This document shows positions 1-8,339 of a stretch of 64,000 nt of DNA, piece after piece. The stretch spans positions 62,001-126,000 of the forward strand of contig CAKVDS010000002.1 of the NCBI GenBank assembly GCA_934726455.1. The letters run 5' to 3'. Within the stretch, counting starts at the first letter, position 1. Each line of letters begins with the position of its first letter. Source of the DNA: an uncultured Bacteroidales bacterium. Its GTDB lineage: Bacteria; Bacteroidota; Bacteroidia; Bacteroidales; UBA932. The notes under the pieces are model-generated. The model was not told where the DNA came from. It worked only from the letters and a program-made list of their open reading frames with translations, and searched no databases. Both the position numbers and the translations under genes were made by a program.

Positions 1-39
1 CTTGAAAAGATACGGGAGCAGTCGATGAATATACTCTGA
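1..39 (+). CDS. Possible 3' end of a plus-strand gene entering from the left
   Basis: Frame 1 is open from the window edge to TGA at 37-39 and reads as a short, charged helix-like tail (LEKIREQSMNIL). If real, it ends convergently 8 bases before the bactofilin stop. Only 12 residues are visible, so neither family nor coding status can be decided. Confidence 0.3.
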   Translation, partial: LEKIREQSMNIL

Positions 40-47
40 GACTTCCC

Positions 48-530
48 TTATTCGGTTTTTGAAGCCGCGGCAACTTTCGGTGCCGTGGCTTTTTCGTTCT
101 TGCCTGATTTCTTCTTGACGATGTCGGCCACTGACTTCTCGAACTCCTGCTCGCTTATCATGCTGCACGTCCCGTTGAATTGGGCGCCCATCTCGACTTG
201 GAGTTTGTTGATGTGGATGCTGCCGGATACGGAGGCGAGGCTTTTGACCGAGAGCGTGTCCTTTACATAGACTTCACCCTCAATCTTGCCCCAGAGGTCA
301 AGGTTTGAACAGAGGATATTGCCGGATATGACCGCCGTTTCCCCGATTACGATCTTGCCTTCGGAGAACACGGTGCCTGATACCTCTCCGTCTACCCGTA
401 TGTCGGTCGACGATACGATGTCGCCTGTTATGGCGGCGCCTCTGGATATTCGGGTCACGTCATTGACATTGACGGACATGTCTGAAGATTTCTGCATAAT
501 ATCTGTGTTTTTAAACAAGCCCTTTCCCAT
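48..530 (-). CDS. Bactofilin (polymer-forming cytoskeletal protein)
   Basis: About 160 residues. The core is a run of short beta repeats with regularly spaced small and hydrophobic residues (ISRGAAITGDI, VDGEVSGTVFSEGKIVIGETA, ISGNILCSNLDLWGKIEGEV), the signature of the right-handed beta-helix of bactofilins. Bactofilins polymerise without nucleotides into membrane-associated filaments that position cell-wall or polar machinery. The tail is low-complexity, rich in Lys, Ala and Thr. I chose ATG 528-530 (MGKGLFKNTD), which overlaps the secA stop by 20 bases; a second ATG at 495-497 would avoid the overlap. It lies directly downstream of secA and probably shares its transcript. No peptidase partner, common beside bactofilins, is visible. 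Confidence 0.85.
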   Translation of the reverse strand: MGKGLFKNTDIMQKSSDMSVNVNDVTRISRGAAITGDIVSSTDIRVDGEVSGTVFSEGKIVIGETAVISGNILCSNLDLWGKIEGEVYVKDTLSVKSLASVSGSIHINKLQVEMGAQFNGTCSMISEQEFEKSVADIVKKKSGKNEKATAPKVAAASKTE

Positions 531-3500
531 GGCAGTTCTTGTATTTCTTGCCGCTGCCGCACGGGCAAGGGTCATTGCGTCCTATTGTCTTGTCGACTTT
601 GATCGGGGTGCGTGCCTTCTGCTCCGCGTTGGTGGCCAGATCGCTTCTGCCTGCCTGCATCTTGCTCATGTCCGGGCTCTGCTGCACGGCACGTTGAGGA
701 CGTTGAGGCTGGTCCGGAGTCTCCCTCAGCGGAACAAACGCCTTGAAGAGGAATGACAGCACATCCTTGTTGAGGGTCTCAAGCATTGAAGCGAAGAGGT
801 TGTAGCTCTCGAGTTTATATACTACTACCGGATCTTTCTGCTCGTATGAGGCGTTCTGCACGCTCTGCTTGAGGTCATCCATCTCGCGCAGGTGCTCTTT
901 CCAATGCTCGTCAATCTGGTAGAGTATGATGTTCTTGCTGAGGGTCTTGGCAATCTCGCGTCCGTCGGAGTTGTAGGCTTTCTCGAGATTTACGCTGAGT
1001 CCGATCTGCTTGATTCCGTCAGAGACCGGGATGGCTATGTTCTGGTAGAGTTTGCCCTGCTTCTCATAGACTTCCTTGACGATAGGGTAGAGCTTTTCGA
1101 CGAGGGTGTCCATGCGGCGCTTGTAAACCTCCATCATGTGTTCCGTGAGTCTGTCCTCGAGTTCCTCGCGTTTGGCTTTCTCGTAGAATGCGGCATCGAA
1201 GCCGGTGTCTATTGAGTACATGGCCATGAGGGCTACCTCGAAGTCCTCGAACGGGAGGTGGCGGTTCTTCTCTACGAACAGGGTGGCTGCGTCGAGCATC
1301 ATGTTGCGGAGGTCGATTTCAATCTTGTCCCCGCTGATGGCGTTGCGGCGCCGGGCATAGATTGCCTCCCTCTGGTAGTTCATCACATCGTCGTACTCAA
1401 GGAGACGTTTGCGGATGCCGAAGTTGTTCTCCTCGACCTTGCGCTGCGCGTTCTCGACAGCCTTGGAGAGCATGTTGTTCTCGAGGGCCTCGTCATCGGC
1501 CATGCCTAGCCTGTCCACCATGCCGGCTATCCTCTCTGAGCCGAACAGACGCATGAGCTTGTCTTCAAGGGAGAGATAGAAAGTGGAGGAGCCCGGATCT
1601 CCCTGACGGCCCGCACGTCCACGGAGCTGGCGGTCAACACGGCGGGAATCGTGCCTCTCCGTGCCGATGATGGCGAGTCCGCCGGCGGCCTTTACTTCCG
1701 GAGAGAGCTTGATGTCGGTACCGCGCCCAGCCATGTTGGTGGCGATGGTGACGGTGGAACTCTGGCCTGCCTGGGCCACGATCTCGGCCTCACGGGCGTG
1801 CTCTTTGGCGTTGAGTACATTGTGGCGTATTCCTCTCATCCGCAGCATGCGGCTCAGGAGTTCGGATGTCTCCACGTCCGTGGTACCTACAAGTACCGGA
1901 CGGCCCTTGGAGGTAAGATCCACGATACGCTCGATGACGGCGTTATACTTGGCCTTCTTAGTCTTGTATATCAGGTCGTTCTGATCGTCGCGGATGACAG
2001 GGCGGTTGGTCGGGATGACCATCACGTCCAGTTTGTATATGCTCCAGAACTCGCCCGCCTCCGTCTCGGCCGTTCCGGTCATGCCGGCGAGCTTGTGATA
2101 CATTCTGAAGTAGTTCTGGAGGGTGATCGTGGCGAATGTCTGAGTTGCGCCCTCGACCTTGACGTTCTCCTTGGCTTCCACGGCCTGGTGCAGCCCGTCG
2201 CTCCAGCGGCGTCCTTCCATGATACGGCCGGTGGACTCATCGACAATCTTGACCTGTCCGTCCATTATCACATAGTCCACATCCTTCTCGAACATCGTGT
2301 AGGCCTTCAGCAGCTGGATCACCGTGTGCACGCGCTCGCTCTTGAGGGAGAACTCGGACATCAGGGCATCCTTTTTCTGCTGCTTCTCCTGGAGCGGAAG
2401 GTCTGAATGCTCGATTTCGGCTGTCTGTGAGCCTACGTCAGGGAGCACGAAGAAGTCATCGTTGCCGACGGCGCTGGCGAGCACCTCATGGCCCTTGTCG
2501 GTCATGTCCACGGAGTGGAGCTGCTCGTTGATGACAAAATACAGGGGATCCGTCACGACAGGCATTTCCCTCTCGTTGTCCTGCATATAGTAGTTCTCCG
2601 CTTTCTGGAGGAGGACTTTCATGCCCGGCTCGGAGAGGAACTTGATAAGCGGGGCGTACTTCGGCAGGCCCTTGTGGGCGCGCAGCAGGAGTTTTCCGCC
2701 CTCGTTCTCATCGCCCTCCGCTATCTTCTTGCGGGCTTCGTTGAGCACCTGGTTGACGAGGGTGCGCTGTGCCTGATAGAGCTTCTCGACGAATGGCTTG
2801 AACTCCATGAACTGCGCCTCGTCGGCATCGTTGCGCTGGATAGGGCCGGAGATGATTAGAGGGGTACGCGCATCGTCGATGAGCACTGAGTCAACCTCAT
2901 CGACTATGGCGTAGTGATGCTTGCGCTGTACCAGATCTTCCTGGACGACGGCCATGTTGTCGCGCAGGTAGTCGAAGCCGAATTCGTTGTTGGTTCCGAA
3001 AGTGATGTCGCAGTTGTAGGCCTTGCGCCTTGCATCCGAGTTCGGCTGGTGCTTGTCGATGCAGTCTACTGACAGGCCATGGAACATGTACAGAGGTCCC
3101 ATCCATTCGGAGTCACGCTTGGAGAGGTAGTCGTTGACTGTGACCATGTGGACACCTTTGCCTGCGAGGGCGTTGAGGAAGACAGGGAGAGTGGCCACGA
3201 GGGTCTTTCCCTCACCGGTGGCCATCTCGGCGATTTTCCCCTGATGCAGGGCGATACCGCCTATGAGCTGCACGTCATAATGCACCATGTCCCAGGTGAT
3301 CTCGTTGCCTCCGGCCACCCAGTGATTGTGATATATGGCCTTGTCGCCGTCTATGGTGACGAAATCGTGGCCGACGGAGAGGTCTTTGTCGAATTGTGTG
3401 GCGGTCACCACCACAGACTCGTTCTCCTTGAAGCGGCGGGCTGTGGACTTCATTATGGCGAAAGCCTCGGGGAGCATCTCGTTGAGACTTTTCTCGATGG

Positions 3501-3795
3501 CCTCGTCCTCATCTTTGACGAGTTTGTCCGACTCGTCGGCAAGTTTTTCCTTTTCCGAGACAGGTATGTCCTTGTTGAGTTCTTCTTTGATCTGTGCTAT
3601 GCGGTTCTCAAACGGGGCCTCCACTTCTGACAGTTTATGGCGCAGGGCCGCAGAACGTGCGCGGAGTTCATCGTTGGACAGGGCGTCGATCTCCGGATAA
3701 ACCGCAAGAATCTTCTGCAGGATCGGCTTGACCGCCTTGTAGTCGCGGTCGGCCTTGGAGCCGAACACTTTTCCTATTACTGAAGCAAATGACAT
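511..3795 (-). CDS. secA: Preprotein translocase ATPase SecA
   Basis: 1,094 residues, longer than the roughly 900 of E. coli SecA but usual for Bacteroidota. SecA is the motor that pushes unfolded preproteins through SecYEG. Visible are the Walker A segment (MATGEGKTLVATLP), the DEAD-box variant VDEVDSV, the helicase motif NMAGRGTDIKL, the RQLRGRAGRQGDPG arginine-finger region, and a C-terminal zinc motif CPCGSGKKYKNCHG followed by three residues. The start (MSFASVIGKVFG) is supported by a consensus promoter 25-55 bases upstream. The gene is divergent from the GH2 gene, and the two promoters overlap physically. Confidence 0.98.
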   Translation of the reverse strand: MSFASVIGKVFGSKADRDYKAVKPILQKILAVYPEIDALSNDELRARSAALRHKLSEVEAPFENRIAQIKEELNKDIPVSEKEKLADESDKLVKDEDEAIEKSLNEMLPEAFAIMKSTARRFKENESVVVTATQFDKDLSVGHDFVTIDGDKAIYHNHWVAGGNEITWDMVHYDVQLIGGIALHQGKIAEMATGEGKTLVATLPVFLNALAGKGVHMVTVNDYLSKRDSEWMGPLYMFHGLSVDCIDKHQPNSDARRKAYNCDITFGTNNEFGFDYLRDNMAVVQEDLVQRKHHYAIVDEVDSVLIDDARTPLIISGPIQRNDADEAQFMEFKPFVEKLYQAQRTLVNQVLNEARKKIAEGDENEGGKLLLRAHKGLPKYAPLIKFLSEPGMKVLLQKAENYYMQDNEREMPVVTDPLYFVINEQLHSVDMTDKGHEVLASAVGNDDFFVLPDVGSQTAEIEHSDLPLQEKQQKKDALMSEFSLKSERVHTVIQLLKAYTMFEKDVDYVIMDGQVKIVDESTGRIMEGRRWSDGLHQAVEAKENVKVEGATQTFATITLQNYFRMYHKLAGMTGTAETEAGEFWSIYKLDVMVIPTNRPVIRDDQNDLIYKTKKAKYNAVIERIVDLTSKGRPVLVGTTDVETSELLSRMLRMRGIRHNVLNAKEHAREAEIVAQAGQSSTVTIATNMAGRGTDIKLSPEVKAAGGLAIIGTERHDSRRVDRQLRGRAGRQGDPGSSTFYLSLEDKLMRLFGSERIAGMVDRLGMADDEALENNMLSKAVENAQRKVEENNFGIRKRLLEYDDVMNYQREAIYARRRNAISGDKIEIDLRNMMLDAATLFVEKNRHLPFEDFEVALMAMYSIDTGFDAAFYEKAKREELEDRLTEHMMEVYKRRMDTLVEKLYPIVKEVYEKQGKLYQNIAIPVSDGIKQIGLSVNLEKAYNSDGREIAKTLSKNIILYQIDEHWKEHLREMDDLKQSVQNASYEQKDPVVVYKLESYNLFASMLETLNKDVLSFLFKAFVPLRETPDQPQRPQRAVQQSPDMSKMQAGRSDLATNAEQKARTPIKVDKTIGRNDPCPCGSGKKYKNCHGKGLV

Positions 3796-3819
3796 TCTTC
3801 TAAAAATTATTAAATCTCA

Positions 3820-3850
3820 CAAATATAACTATATTTGTCCTTTCAACAAA
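3820..3850 (-). promoter_or_regulatory. secA promoter, Bacteroidetes consensus
   Basis: On the minus strand a -7 box TATATTTG (3820-3827) is preceded, after exactly 19 bases, by the -33 box TTTG (3847-3850). This is a full match to TTTG-N19-TAnnTTTG. The -33 box lies in the leader of the divergent GH2 gene. Confidence 0.8.
3830..3837 (+). promoter_or_regulatory. -7 box of the GH2 beta-galactosidase gene
   Basis: TATATTTG on the plus strand, 24 bases before the GH2 ATG. It lies 2 bases from the oppositely oriented secA -7 box, so the pair forms a perfect inverted repeat. I see no clear -33 TTTG at the right distance. Confidence 0.65.
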
Positions 3851-3861
3851 ATCGATAACCA

Positions 3862-6345
3862 ATGAATCATCACGTTATGTCCCTCGTGGCTGCGGCGCTT
3901 ATTCTTGTTGGCTGCGGCGGCAACACCTCCCCGCGCTCGGAGGAGGACTTCAATTTCGGATGGAAATTCTCCCTTGGGGATGATCCGTCCTGGTCTGAGA
4001 CTGCATACGACGATGCGGCATGGAGACAGCTCCACCTGCCGCACGACTGGTCAGTGGAAGGTGAATTTTCCAAGGACAACCCGTCCACCCCGAGCGGCGG
4101 CGCCCTTCCCGGCGGTGTCGGCTGGTACCGCAAGACTTTCGTCCTCCCCGAACTTTCCGAAGATGAACGTTACGGCATCGAGTTCGACGGCGTCTTCATG
4201 AACAGCACGGTCTACATCAACGGGCACGCCCTCGGAACCCGCCCATACGGCTACAGTTCTTTCTGTTATGATCTTACGCCGTATCTGCAGGCAGGCGAAA
4301 ACCTTGTCGCGGTGAGGTGCGACAATGCCGAGCAGCCGAACTCAAGATGGTATGCCGGATGCGGCATCTACCGCAATGTGAGGCTCGTGCGAACTTCGGA
4401 TATCCATGTCGCATACAACGGGGATTTCGTGACGACCCCTGTTGTGGGTGACAGGAGCCTTGTGCGGGTGCAGACAGACATCGAAAGCCAGGAGACAGCG
4501 GGGCTGAAAGTCAGATACAGGATCCTCGACCACAGCGGGCGCAGGATAGCATCAGCATGGGGAACCTGTGCGGACGGCACTGCCGGCGGCGAACTGGAGA
4601 TCCGCGGGACGAGACTCTGGAGTCCGGACAGCCCTTATCTCTATACGCTCAGGACAGAGCTGTATAGCGGAGATGTTCTCAAGGACATCCATGATACCCG
4701 TTTCGGGGTGCGGAGCATCGGTTGGGACAAGGACAAGGGGTTCTTTATCAACGGGGAAAATGTCAAGATGCTCGGTGTGTGCATGCATCATGACATGGGC
4801 TGCATCGGCACAGCCGTACATCGCCGTGCACTTGAACGCCAGCTCGAAAAACTCAAGAGCATGGGCGTCAATGCAATCCGTACCTCGCACAACCCTCCTG
4901 CCCCTGAACTGCTTGACCTGTGCGACGAGATGGGCTTTCTTGTGATGGACGAGGCGATGGACATGTGGCGCAAGCGCAAGACCCGCTACGACTATGCACG
5001 CTTTTTCGATGAGTGGCACAAGGCCGATGTCCAGGATTTCATAAGGCGCGACCGCAACCACCCGAGCGTGGTCATGTGGAGCATAGGCAACGAGATCCTC
5101 GAACAGAGCGATTCCAAGAGCGACCTTATCGAGAACCTCAGTACCGAAGAGGCCAACACTCTGTTGAATTTCATACACTCTCTCGGACAGAGCGATTCCA
5201 GTGAGAACAATCCTAATATTCTGCTGACCAGACATTTGGTGCAGCTTGTACGGGAGCTTGACACCACCCGTGCCATAACCGCCGGATGCAACGGGGTCTG
5301 GCCGGGCAACAATCTTCTGCGCAGCGGGGCGCTTGACGTTTACGGCTTCAACTACCACCCTCATCTGTATGATTCCTGCCGCGTGTGGTTCCCGGACAAG
5401 CCTCTGATCGGCTCGGAGACGGCATCGGCCCTCAACAGCCGCGGAGTATATTACCAGCCGTCCACCCGTGTGCAGAAACTGCCGGGCAAAGACTGGGCCC
5501 CGGGACAGGAGGAGGAGCACCAGTGCACTGCGTACGACGTGAGCAGCGCCCCTTGGGCCAACACTGCCACGGAGGCCTGGGTAGCGGTGCGCGACAGAGA
5601 CTACATGGCCGGGACCTTCCTCTGGACCGGGTTTGACTACCTCGGCGAGCCTACCCCTTATGGATGGCCGTCAAGGAGCTCGTATTTCGGAGTGTTCGAT
5701 CTTGCCGGTTTCCCTAAGGACAGCTACTGGCTGTACAAGTCCGAGTGGACGGACGAGACCACATTGCACCTCTTCCCGCATTGGAATTGGAAGGCAGGCG
5801 AACATGTGGATGTCTGGGCATATTACAACAACGCGGATGAGGTGGAACTTCTGGTCAACGGCAAGTCGCTGGGCAGACGTTCAAAGACAAAGGACGTCCT
5901 CCACGCCGAATGGCTGTCCGTGCCTTTCGAGCCCGGCAAGATTGAAGCCATATCTTATAAGGACGGCAAAGAGGTCGCACATGACACACGCTACACCACC
6001 GGGCCGGCGGTGTCGCTCAAACTCACAGCCGACCGGGATGTGATTTCCGCAGACGGGTACGACCTCTCTTTCGTTACGGTGGAAGCGCTTGACGCCGATG
6101 GACGTGAGGTTCCAACGGCTGACGACATGCTCTCGTTCAGCGTGGACGGTGCCGGCGAACTCTTCGGAGTGGACAACGGCAACGCAGCCGACACCCTCTC
6201 GCTCAAAGGCTCACGCAAGGCCCTCTTCTCGGGCAAGGCTCTTGCCGTGATACGCTCCAAGAAGGGGGAAAATGGCATCGCCACCCTTACTGTCAGCGCG
6301 CCTTACGGGACGGTGAAGCTCAACATAAAGGCGGAAAATTTGTAA
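3862..6345 (+). CDS. Glycoside hydrolase family 2 beta-galactosidase-type lipoprotein
   Basis: 827 residues with a lipoprotein signal (ILVGC, Cys18), so probably tethered to the outer membrane or periplasm. Order: jelly-roll sugar-binding domain (about 28-195), immunoglobulin-like domain (195-290), TIM barrel (about 290-610), and C-terminal beta domains resembling DUF4982 plus a further GH2 C-terminal domain. The acid/base Glu is E411 in WSIGNEI and the nucleophile is E519 in LIGSETAS. GH2 enzymes of this layout cleave terminal beta-galactosides, but beta-glucuronidase or other exo-activity cannot be excluded from sequence. The stop codon TAA (6343-6345) is also the first three bases of the next promoter. 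Confidence 0.92.
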   Translation: MNHHVMSLVAAALILVGCGGNTSPRSEEDFNFGWKFSLGDDPSWSETAYDDAAWRQLHLPHDWSVEGEFSKDNPSTPSGGALPGGVGWYRKTFVLPELSEDERYGIEFDGVFMNSTVYINGHALGTRPYGYSSFCYDLTPYLQAGENLVAVRCDNAEQPNSRWYAGCGIYRNVRLVRTSDIHVAYNGDFVTTPVVGDRSLVRVQTDIESQETAGLKVRYRILDHSGRRIASAWGTCADGTAGGELEIRGTRLWSPDSPYLYTLRTELYSGDVLKDIHDTRFGVRSIGWDKDKGFFINGENVKMLGVCMHHDMGCIGTAVHRRALERQLEKLKSMGVNAIRTSHNPPAPELLDLCDEMGFLVMDEAMDMWRKRKTRYDYARFFDEWHKADVQDFIRRDRNHPSVVMWSIGNEILEQSDSKSDLIENLSTEEANTLLNFIHSLGQSDSSENNPNILLTRHLVQLVRELDTTRAITAGCNGVWPGNNLLRSGALDVYGFNYHPHLYDSCRVWFPDKPLIGSETASALNSRGVYYQPSTRVQKLPGKDWAPGQEEEHQCTAYDVSSAPWANTATEAWVAVRDRDYMAGTFLWTGFDYLGEPTPYGWPSRSSYFGVFDLAGFPKDSYWLYKSEWTDETTLHLFPHWNWKAGEHVDVWAYYNNADEVELLVNGKSLGRRSKTKDVLHAEWLSVPFEPGKIEAISYKDGKEVAHDTRYTTGPAVSLKLTADRDVISADGYDLSFVTVEALDADGREVPTADDMLSFSVDGAGELFGVDNGNAADTLSLKGSRKALFSGKALAVIRSKKGENGIATLTVSAPYGTVKLNIKAENL

Positions 6346-6350
6346 ATTTG
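6343..6350 (+). promoter_or_regulatory. -7 box of the prenyltransferase/radical SAM pair
   Basis: TAAATTTG, whose TAA is the stop codon of the GH2 gene. The ATG of the prenyltransferase follows after 8 bases, predicting an mRNA with almost no leader. No good -33 box is seen. Confidence 0.5.
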
Positions 6351-6358
6351 CGGCGGAT

Positions 6359-7396
6359 ATGGGTACTGTACGTCAATGGTTCAAAAATGCGCGTTCGCTT
6401 TCCCTGATGCAGAGCCTTACACCGGCCATTCTGGCCGTGGTGATGGCTGCCGGATATGGCGGGTTCAGCATATTTCCGGCGCTCTGTGCTGTAGCAGGTG
6501 TGGCCTGCGCCCATCTTGCCATGAATCTTGCCGATGACTGGTTTGACTACAAGTCTGATATGATGGGAGACAGGCAGAGGGTGATACGCAAGGGATTCAG
6601 AGCCATGACAGTCAAGTACCCTTATCTGACAGACGGGAGCGAGTCATTGCGGAGCCTCGGGACGGCCATAGCCTCGTTCAGCGGGGCGGCCTGCGCCTTT
6701 GGAACTGTCGTGTTCGCTGTCCGTACCGGTCAAAACGGTTTTTGCGGCCCCCAGGGCAGCTGGTGGATCGTAGCTATAGTCTGCGTCACGGCATTTCTGG
6801 GGGCATTCTATTCTGCTCCTCCGCTCAAACTCGGTTTCCATGGTCTCGGGGAGATTGTAATAGGAGTGATTTTCGGTCCCCTGCTGATGATGGGGGTATT
6901 CTATTCCGCTGCCGGGCAGATGGCGGCGGAGATCGTATGGATATCCGTCCCTGTCGGACTGCTTGTCCTGAATATCCTGTATACGCACAGTCTGATAGAG
7001 AAAGCCGGAGATGCAGAGAGCGGCAAGATGACTCTCGCCCTGCTGCTTGGCTCTGACCGGGCCGGGCTCGCCGTGGCCTATATCGTGAATCTTCTGCCGT
7101 TCGTGATGGTTGTCGCCGCCGTATGTCTCGGTGCTCTTCACCCGCTCTACCTGTTGTCTCTTGCGGTGCTTCCGCGGGCGCTCTGGCTCTGCGGCTCACT
7201 CAGGGGCTTCGTCTCCGGTCATCAGGAGGTGCCGGACAGGCCTGCTTTCTGGCTTGGCCCGATGATGAAATGGGGGCCGGTGAGGGAAGCCGGAGTTGAC
7301 TGGTTCCTGATGCGGTGGCTGACGGCGCGCAATACGCTGAGCGGATTCTGCATCATGGTCTCTGCCGCTAAAGTGATACTTCTAATTATAGCATAA
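6359..7396 (+). CDS. UbiA-family prenyltransferase, MenA-like
   Basis: 345 residues with about eight hydrophobic membrane segments. UbiA enzymes attach a polyprenyl diphosphate chain to an aromatic or other acceptor in the membrane. The first Asp-rich motif is NLADDWFDYKSD (near residues 57-68). The region YSAPPLKLGFHGLGEIVIGVIFGP matches the MenA branch in spacing. The second motif is altered: where MenA has N-x-x-R-D-I-x-x-D it reads HSLIEKAGDAESGKMTLA. The TAATG stop/start overlap with the radical SAM gene indicates coupled translation and a joint pathway. No menaquinone genes are nearby, so this may not be the housekeeping MenA. Its acceptor is unknown. Confidence 0.85.
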   Translation: MGTVRQWFKNARSLSLMQSLTPAILAVVMAAGYGGFSIFPALCAVAGVACAHLAMNLADDWFDYKSDMMGDRQRVIRKGFRAMTVKYPYLTDGSESLRSLGTAIASFSGAACAFGTVVFAVRTGQNGFCGPQGSWWIVAIVCVTAFLGAFYSAPPLKLGFHGLGEIVIGVIFGPLLMMGVFYSAAGQMAAEIVWISVPVGLLVLNILYTHSLIEKAGDAESGKMTLALLLGSDRAGLAVAYIVNLLPFVMVVAAVCLGALHPLYLLSLAVLPRALWLCGSLRGFVSGHQEVPDRPAFWLGPMMKWGPVREAGVDWFLMRWLTARNTLSGFCIMVSAAKVILLIIA

Positions 7397-8295
7397 TGAA
7401 TCCATTCGGTCAATTTATATATCTGGGATGCTGGTGGGCGCGTGCCGTCCTCGGACGCCGCAAGCCGCTTCAAAGCGTCATATTCATCTCCGACAGGTGC
7501 AACCTGAGTTGCAAGCATTGCAGCGTCTACAACCATACGGCTCCTGTGGACAAGAGCTATGCCCGGATCAAAGAAGAACTTGAATACTGCTACTCGCTGG
7601 GGTCCCGCTTCATTGATTTTGAGGGAGGTGAGCCTTTCCTCTGGCGTGACGGAGACAGGACTGTCAATGATCTGTGCCGCCTTGCCCGTTCCATCGGTTT
7701 CTTTTCATGCACCATCACCACCAATGCGCAGATGCCTTTCGACGGAAGTGTCGCAGACAGCATCTGGGTGTCGATGGACGGTGTCGGAGAGTATCACGAC
7801 AGAGTCAGGGGCAAGGGAGCTTTTGAGCGTCTGGAGAAAAACGTGGCTGTCTGCGGCTGCAAGGCTCTCAGCGCCAACATGGCCATAAACACCCTGAACT
7901 GTGATTCTGTGGCCGCGGCGATAGAATACGTGGCGGCGAGTCCGTATTTCAAATGCATATCCCTTAATTTCCACACTCCTTTCCCCGGCACGGAGTACCT
8001 TGAAGTCCCGCACGAGAAAAGAGTCGAGATCATAGACATGATACTCGACTACAAAAAACGCGGTTACCCGATCATGAACTCTCGCAGCGGTCTGTCAAAG
8101 ATGAAAGACAACAACTTCCGCAAATGCTGCTGGATGACCAACTTCATCTTCTCAGACGGCACTCGCAAACCACAGTGCATCGGAGCGGAACAGGGCATCT
8201 GCCCGAAATGCGGATTCTGTATGGCCGGAGAGGAATCAGCCGTGATGCAGCTCCGTCCGGACACGATTCTTGCCGGTCTGAAGCTGAGAGTATGA
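7396..8295 (+). CDS. Radical SAM protein with C-terminal cysteine cluster
   Basis: 299 residues. The SAM-cleaving iron-sulfur cluster motif CNLSCKHC (C35, C39, C42) is followed by the glycine-rich FEGGEPF. The tail has Cys244, 245, 261, 269, 272 and 275 in an arrangement that could hold an auxiliary cluster, as in SPASM-type or HpnH-like enzymes. The N-terminus is hydrophobic (FIYLGCWWARAVLG) and could sit on the membrane. The ATG overlaps the prenyltransferase stop by one base, so it likely acts on a prenylated lipid or its precursor. Family membership is clear; reaction and substrate are not recognised. Confidence 0.85.
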   Translation: MNPFGQFIYLGCWWARAVLGRRKPLQSVIFISDRCNLSCKHCSVYNHTAPVDKSYARIKEELEYCYSLGSRFIDFEGGEPFLWRDGDRTVNDLCRLARSIGFFSCTITTNAQMPFDGSVADSIWVSMDGVGEYHDRVRGKGAFERLEKNVAVCGCKALSANMAINTLNCDSVAAAIEYVAASPYFKCISLNFHTPFPGTEYLEVPHEKRVEIIDMILDYKKRGYPIMNSRSGLSKMKDNNFRKCCWMTNFIFSDGTRKPQCIGAEQGICPKCGFCMAGEESAVMQLRPDTILAGLKLRV

Positions 8296-8296
8296 A

Positions 8297-8331
8297 AAGA
8301 ACGGTCCCGACTTGAAGTCAGGACCGTTCTT
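8297..8331. terminator. Bidirectional terminator hairpin
   Basis: Perfect 11-bp stem AAGAACGGTCC/GGACCGTTCTT with a 13-base loop. It starts 2 bases after the radical SAM stop and ends just before the xylose transporter stop. A-rich and T-rich flanks suit termination of both convergent genes. Confidence 0.8.
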
Positions 8332-8339
8332 AAATTTTG

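Noticed and set aside
1651..2406. 251-codon plus-strand open frame within secA
   Set aside because: Antisense shadow of conserved SecA helicase motifs.
4552..5520. 322-codon minus-strand open frame within the GH2 gene
   Set aside because: Antisense to catalytic motifs of the GH2 enzyme and without recognisable features.
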